Assembly (NCBI GenBank): GCA_030425715.1
Contig: JAUIAA010000037.1
Coordinates: forward strand, 1 to 11,161
Direction of reading: 5' to 3'
Source: Bacteroidia bacterium
GTDB lineage: Bacteria > Bacteroidota > Bacteroidia > Flavobacteriales > Flavobacteriaceae
Length of the DNA stretch: 11,161 bases
Numbering within the stretch: position 1 is the first letter of the stretch; each line of letters starts with the position of its first letter. Position numbers and translations under genes: made by a program. A model generated the notes under the pieces. That model saw only the letters and a list, made by a program, of their open reading frames with translations. It searched no databases and was not told where the DNA came from. This document shows, one piece after another, positions 7,778 to 11,161 of this stretch.

Positions 7778-7978
7778 TTGAAAAAACTTACCAAAATTCA
7801 GCGTTTAACTGTAATCTTATTAATTATCTATATTATTTGGGAAATTGTTGTTTACATATGGAGCACTACACTCCCACCAAATGACCCAATTATCAGAGCA
7901 GATTTAATGTTAATTTATCCTATTCTTATTATTTTTATTCTAATTTCTATTGTACAGTATATTAAAACCAAACTATGA
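7778..7978 (+). CDS. Small two-helix membrane protein of unknown function (TTG start)
   Basis: A 66-residue protein with two predicted transmembrane helices (about 11-29 and 43-61) joined by a short polar loop, TTLPPNDPIIRAD, and a basic N terminus (MKKLTKIQR), which suggests both ends are cytoplasmic. The start must be TTG at 7778: an in-frame TAA sits at 7769-7771 and no earlier ATG exists. Support for it being real comes from the promoter about 35 bases upstream, the ATGA overlap with the next gene at 7975-7978, and the sharp hydrophobic-polar-hydrophobic pattern. I do not recognise a family. Its place as first gene of the probable lysozyme-inhibitor lipoprotein operon suggests an envelope role, but that is inference only. 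Confidence 0.68.
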   Translation: MKKLTKIQRLTVILLIIYIIWEIVVYIWSTTLPPNDPIIRADLMLIYPILIIFILISIVQYIKTKL

Positions 7979-9030
7979 AAAAAAGCCATATCATTACCTT
8001 ACTTCTCGTACTCACTATTTGTGTAAGTTGTAATTTCGATCAAAAAAAACACAACAAGGTAAAACCAATAGAAACTCCTGAAACATCAACCATTGAAAAG
8101 TTTCCAAATGATTCATTAAAGAATTTAGATAAACCAGAACCTATTACCGAAGAATTGGTTGGAATAAACATGCTTAAAAAAAGTATTGGTAAATACCCCA
8201 CACAAGAAAAAATATTTCAAAACGAAACACTTTCTAAGCGGTTAAAAAATATGTCTGGTTTACCTTACGAAAGTTTACTTCAAAATTGGAATACAGAAAC
8301 GCCAATTACCATTGAAAATAACATCATCCACAGCAGTGGCTGTAAAGCTCATGATTGCCCAAGTAATGCTTTTGAATTGTTTATAGACTTAGAAAATGAC
8401 AACATAAATGTGTATCATTTTAGAGACAATACCCTAAAAATATACCAAGAAAAAGGACGCATTACTTTACCAAAAATTTATAGTGATGAAATTGAAATTA
8501 AAAAGAAAAATGCCAATATAGGTAACATAAATACTACAGAGTCTAATTATATCATTACGCCACAAAGTTATTCTCCTAATAATTCTGATGATGCTGTTGC
8601 GGAAAAGATTACAGGCTATCTCACCAATAATTTATTAAAAAAAGACCTCAATATTTTAACCGACGACCAGCGCGAATTTCAATATGAAAGTGTTGATTTG
8701 AATGCAGATGGAATTGATGAATATTTTGTAGGGTTTCAAAACAATTACTTTTGCGGTAGTGGTGGATGTACTTATTTATTAATTGATAAAGAGGGGAATT
8801 TAATTACAAAATTCACTGTATCTGACGCGCCTTTTATTGTAATGCCAAATAAAACCAATGGCTGGAAAGATTTATTAGTAAGTAGTGATAACAGCTTGCA
8901 TTTATTAAAATTTGATGGTAAATCTTACCCTAAAAACCCAAGTGTAGCTCCAAAATTTAAAGAAATTCCAGGAGAGAAAAATAGAAGAATTTTATCAAAT
9001 GAATACCCAATACCAAATTATGAATTTTAA
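7975..9030 (+). CDS. Lipoprotein with an Ivy-like lysozyme-inhibitor domain and an Asp/Asn-rich C-terminal domain
   Basis: A 351-residue protein. Residues 1-19 form a lipoprotein signal (MKKSHIITLLLVLTICVSC, likely lipidated Cys19), followed by a low-complexity polar linker to about residue 60. The segment of about residues 65-165 aligns by eye with Ivy, the inhibitor of vertebrate lysozyme: NMSGLPYESLLQNW, then a short Pro/Thr stretch, and the loop SGCKAHDCPSNAF with C123, H126 and C128. In Ivy the matching CKPHDC loop is closed by a disulfide and its His enters the lysozyme active site. A second domain (about 200-325) has SVDLNADGIDEYFVG (239-253), resembling a calcium-binding DxNxDG loop, a CGSGGC pair (C260, C265), TNGWKDLLV and FDGKSYPKNPS. 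Likely role: envelope-anchored lysozyme inhibition. The C-terminal domain is unassigned. It starts in an ATGA overlap and ends 10 bases before the next lipoprotein. Confidence 0.72.
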   Translation: MKKSHIITLLLVLTICVSCNFDQKKHNKVKPIETPETSTIEKFPNDSLKNLDKPEPITEELVGINMLKKSIGKYPTQEKIFQNETLSKRLKNMSGLPYESLLQNWNTETPITIENNIIHSSGCKAHDCPSNAFELFIDLENDNINVYHFRDNTLKIYQEKGRITLPKIYSDEIEIKKKNANIGNINTTESNYIITPQSYSPNNSDDAVAEKITGYLTNNLLKKDLNILTDDQREFQYESVDLNADGIDEYFVGFQNNYFCGSGGCTYLLIDKEGNLITKFTVSDAPFIVMPNKTNGWKDLLVSSDNSLHLLKFDGKSYPKNPSVAPKFKEIPGEKNRRILSNEYPIPNYEF

Positions 9031-9040
9031 ATCTAAATCT

Positions 9041-9685
9041 ATGAAAAACAGTTATTTAACCATTTTTCTTGTTTGCCTTTTTACAACCATTTCCTGTAAA
9101 GAAGAAAAAAAGGAAGCCGTACAAAATGAAATTGAAAATACTGAAGTTCCCACAAAAACAAAATCAGTGCCAGAAAACAAGGCAAATCAAACGGTATTAA
9201 AAACCAAAACAGGAAAAACAATAACTATTGCCGAAAATAAATCTAGTGAGAGCCTAAGTAATATTACAATTAAAACAGAAGGGTTTGAAGCCGTAAATGA
9301 CACTTTTGAAATAAATGACACCAATCCAATTGAAGCCATTTTTCAAGCAGATTTAGATCATAATTCATTTGAAGAAGTATATATTATTACGCAATCTGCA
9401 GGCTCTGGCTCTTACGAAAATATTATAGGTTATGCCTCTAACAAAGACAAAAGTTTAACTCCTATTTACTTGCCAGAATTAAATGACAACGACTTAAAAG
9501 CTGGAGCTACTTTTGAAGGCTTTCAAGGACAAGATTCTGTTTATGTTTTTCAAAATAAATTGCTTAGAAATTTCCCAATTTTTAAAGAAGGAGATGCCAA
9601 CTGTTGTCCAACAGGTGGTGAAAAAACAGTAGAATACGAACTTAAACAAGGGGAAGCTTCCTGGGTTTTGGAAGTGAAAAAGTAA
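9041..9685 (+). CDS. PliI-like lipoprotein, putative inhibitor of I-type (invertebrate) lysozyme
   Basis: 214 residues from the ATG at 9041, chosen over an in-frame ATG at 8999 because the signal peptide begins here and the earlier start would overlap the upstream gene by 32 bases. MKNSYLTIFLVCLFTTISC is a lipoprotein signal with Cys19; the next residues KEE fit the K-(D/E)2 surface-export signal described for Bacteroidota lipoproteins. After a polar linker, residues about 75-212 form a beta-rich domain: ADLDHNSFEEVYI (103-115), SAGSGSYENIIGYA (119-132), a GATFEGFQGQDSVYVF stretch, LLRNFPIFKEGDANCCPTGG (174-193) and GEASWVL near the end. These match the PliI family in order; the SGSY motif (S122-Y125) corresponds to the loop that PliI inserts into the lysozyme active site. 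Adjacent cysteines at 188-189 are unusual. It follows the Ivy-like gene by 10 bases and is probably co-transcribed. Confidence 0.76.
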   Translation: MKNSYLTIFLVCLFTTISCKEEKKEAVQNEIENTEVPTKTKSVPENKANQTVLKTKTGKTITIAENKSSESLSNITIKTEGFEAVNDTFEINDTNPIEAIFQADLDHNSFEEVYIITQSAGSGSYENIIGYASNKDKSLTPIYLPELNDNDLKAGATFEGFQGQDSVYVFQNKLLRNFPIFKEGDANCCPTGGEKTVEYELKQGEASWVLEVKK

Positions 9686-9697
9686 ATAGATTTACAA

Positions 9698-10531
9698 ATG
9701 GAAAAAGTGAAATTTCATTTAATAATTATTACGCTTTTATATTTTTCTTATGTTCCTGCTCAGAGCAATTATGTGAATCTTGAAGAAGTAACTCAAACAC
9801 CAGTTCTTGACATTTGTGAAAATAAGGATTTGCACAATAGTAATTGTTTTAAAAGTACATTACAAAATTATATTGCCTCTAGATTGAAATTACCTTATGA
9901 CAGTCTCAACAGGCCAATAGAGGGTAACGTCAAGGCATATCTAATTTTTAATAAAGAAGGAAACTTGATAATAAAGGCAATAAGGTCAAAAAATAAAATT
10001 TTGCAAACTCAATCCAAAAATATTTTTGACGACTTCCCAAAATTTAAACCTGCCTCTATAAATGATTCTATAGTGTCTATGGCCTTAGTGTTTCCTTTAC
10101 AATATTCCTTTTCAACAAAAACAAATCAGTACTATAGTATTAAAGAAGTAAATCCTCCGCAAATAAAAAATTATAAAAAGAAAAAAACTGAAAAAGAATT
10201 ATGGAGTCTTTATCATGATACTCTCACGAGATTTATTATACAATCAGGATACAAACACCATGATGTAAAGAGCAATTTCAAAATGATTTTGTTATCCTTT
10301 GAAATTGATTCTCTAGGTAATACAGGTCATTTTCATGATCTTATAGAACGTAATCCTAAAAAGGAAAATACTTTAAATAAACTTGCCATTCGAAAGCTGT
10401 TATTTAAAGTACCTCCTAAAATACATGGCATACCGGTGCAGGTGAGAGACACTATTGAAATTATTGGAATCGAAAGAAAAAGTTTAGGATATTCTACGCG
10501 AGTAGTAAAAGGATATCCTAAGGTCAATTAA
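9698..10531 (+). CDS. Secreted protein with two TonB-C-terminal-like modules
   Basis: A 277-residue protein with an N-terminal signal peptide, likely cut after VPAQ (about residue 22), and no later membrane helix or Pro-rich linker. Module one (about 28-138) follows the TonB C-terminal pattern common in Bacteroidota: PVLDIC (35-40) paired with a second Cys (C50 in NCFKSTL), an IASRLKLPY helix, IEGNVKAYLIFNKEGNL (74-90), DFPKFKPAS (112-120) and a closing VFPLQYSF strand. Module two (about 165-258) repeats the layout without cysteines: LLSFEIDSLGNTGHF (198-212), then KLLFKVPPKIHGIPVQ (233-248) and DTIEIIGI. A classic TonB needs an inner-membrane anchor to meet ExbBD, so this is not an ordinary energy transducer; it may be a periplasmic binding or adaptor protein. 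It starts 12 bases after the PliI-like gene and ends before a strong hairpin. Precise function is unknown. Confidence 0.65.
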   Translation: MEKVKFHLIIITLLYFSYVPAQSNYVNLEEVTQTPVLDICENKDLHNSNCFKSTLQNYIASRLKLPYDSLNRPIEGNVKAYLIFNKEGNLIIKAIRSKNKILQTQSKNIFDDFPKFKPASINDSIVSMALVFPLQYSFSTKTNQYYSIKEVNPPQIKNYKKKKTEKELWSLYHDTLTRFIIQSGYKHHDVKSNFKMILLSFEIDSLGNTGHFHDLIERNPKKENTLNKLAIRKLLFKVPPKIHGIPVQVRDTIEIIGIERKSLGYSTRVVKGYPKVN

Positions 10532-10570
10532 AACTAAGAAATTCTTAAACTATTATAATATTAACACAAA

Positions 10571-10600
10571 AAAACTCCTAAGTATAACTTTAGGAGTTTT
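10571..10600. terminator. Bidirectional hairpin terminator between converging genes
   Basis: AAAACTCCTAA (10571-10581) and TTAGGAGTTTT (10590-10600) form a perfect 11-base-pair stem with an eight-base loop. On the - strand the stem runs into a T tract of seven (complement of the A run 10568-10574), a strong terminator for the sucB transcript. On the + strand only the four T of the stem end and AT-rich DNA follow, so it should work less well there. It lies between the + strand stop at 10531 and the - strand stop at 10625. Confidence 0.85.
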
Positions 10601-10624
10601 ACATTAATTATATCTAATTCAAGT

Positions 10625-11161
10625 TTATAATTCTAAAGCCTTCTTTGCATTTCCTCCCATTAACAATTCTACAGGATTTTCTAAGGCTTCTTTTACTGCC
10701 ACCAAGAAACCAACAGATTCTTTTCCATCAATAATTCTATGGTCATATGACAAAGCCACATACATAATTGGTCTAATTACTACTTTTCCGTCAATGGCAA
10801 CAGGGCGTTCCACAATATTGTGCATACCTAAAATTGCGCTCTGCGGCGGATTGATTATTGGCGTAGATAACATCGAACCAAAAACACCTCCATTGGTAAT
10901 GGTAAAGGTACCTCCAGTCATTTCATCTACCGTAATTTGACCATCTCTAGCTCTAAGTGCTAATCGTTTCACTTCGCTCTCCACACCGTTAAAACTTAAT
11001 TTTTCTGCATTTCTTATTACCGGCACCATTAATCCTTTAGGGCCAGAAACTGCAATAGAAATATCAGCAAAATCGTAAGAAATTTTATAATCGCCATCAA
11101 TCATTGAGTTTACATCTGGATACATCTCTAGAGCTCTCACTACAGCCAAAGTAAAAAAGCT
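10625..11161 (-). CDS. sucB: Dihydrolipoamide succinyltransferase, E2 of 2-oxoglutarate dehydrogenase, C-terminal part (5' truncated by window edge)
   Basis: The reading frame is open to the window edge at 11161, so only the last 178 residues are present (SFFT... onward); the lipoyl and E1/E3-binding domains lie outside. What is seen is the acyltransferase catalytic domain: SFFTLAVVRALEMYPDVNS at the start, SGPKGLMVPVIRNAE, TGGTFTITNGGVFGS, STPIINPPQSAILGMH, and the catalytic motif SYDHRIIDG with His141 and Asp145 of the fragment. This enzyme moves the succinyl group from lipoyl-lysine to CoA in the TCA-cycle 2-oxoglutarate dehydrogenase complex. STPIINPPQ and the catalytic motif fit the succinyltransferase branch better than the acetyl- or branched-chain E2 enzymes, though sub-type from the C terminus alone is slightly uncertain. 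It runs opposite to all other genes and ends at the shared hairpin. It is visibly richer in G and C than the polysaccharide block. Confidence 0.93.
   Translation of the reverse strand, partial: SFFTLAVVRALEMYPDVNSMIDGDYKISYDFADISIAVSGPKGLMVPVIRNAEKLSFNGVESEVKRLALRARDGQITVDEMTGGTFTITNGGVFGSMLSTPIINPPQSAILGMHNIVERPVAIDGKVVIRPIMYVALSYDHRIIDGKESVGFLVAVKEALENPVELLMGGNAKKALEL

Noticed and set aside
8999..9040. Upstream ATG at 8999 as start of the PliI-like lipoprotein
   Set aside because: It would put 14 polar residues before the lipoprotein signal peptide and overlap the previous gene by 32 bases; ATG at 9041 gives a standard signal.
10333..10527. Reverse-strand open frame of 64 residues inside the TonB-C-like gene
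   Set aside because: It is antisense to a coherent secreted protein and encodes nothing recognisable.

Overview
The window reads as chromosomal DNA of a Flavobacteriaceae-type member of the Bacteroidota. The grounds are the strong AT bias, a textbook flavobacterial promoter element of the TAnnTTTG type (7735-7742), the absence of clear Shine-Dalgarno sequences ahead of most genes, short lipoprotein signal peptides (one with the CK-acidic-acidic start used as a surface-export signal in this phylum), and a 2-oxoglutarate dehydrogenase E2 fragment of flavobacterial character. The species cannot be named from the sequence.

Region 1 (1-7727, all + strand) is the end of a Wzx/Wzy-type surface polysaccharide locus. 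In order it holds the C-terminal part of a Wzz-like chain-length regulator, a Wzx-type flippase, a GT-B glycosyltransferase that carries degenerate bacterial sialyltransferase motifs, a multi-pass membrane protein that is a candidate Wzy polymerase, an O-antigen ligase/polymerase family protein, a GT4 glycosyltransferase and a polyprenyl-phosphate glycosylphosphotransferase that starts repeat-unit synthesis. From the flippase to the ligase-like gene all junctions overlap (14, 4 and 32 bases). Gaps of 54 and 6 bases then precede the last two genes, so the block looks like one transcription unit. The expected pathway is: the phosphotransferase loads the first sugar on undecaprenyl phosphate, the two glycosyltransferases (plus others outside the window) extend it, Wzx flips it, a Wzy-type protein polymerises it, Wzz sets chain length, and the ligase-like protein may transfer the product to a lipid or protein acceptor.

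Region 2 (7728-10531, + strand) opens with the promoter and a TTG-started two-helix membrane peptide that overlaps the next gene by four bases. Two lipoproteins follow. The first has an Ivy-like lysozyme-inhibitor domain (CKAHDC loop) followed by a separate Asp/Asn-rich, cysteine-containing domain. The second resembles the PliI family, inhibitors of invertebrate-type lysozyme (SGSY loop). A secreted protein with two TonB-C-terminal-like modules closes the run. I read this as a probable envelope-protection operon; it is the most interesting part of the window.

Region 3 (10532-11161) holds a strong hairpin terminator shared by converging transcripts and, on the - strand, the C-terminal catalytic part of sucB (odhB), a core TCA-cycle gene. 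No RNA genes, insertion sequences, CRISPR arrays or tRNA-like sequences were seen, and no gene-free stretch exceeds 300 bases (the longest is 437-589).
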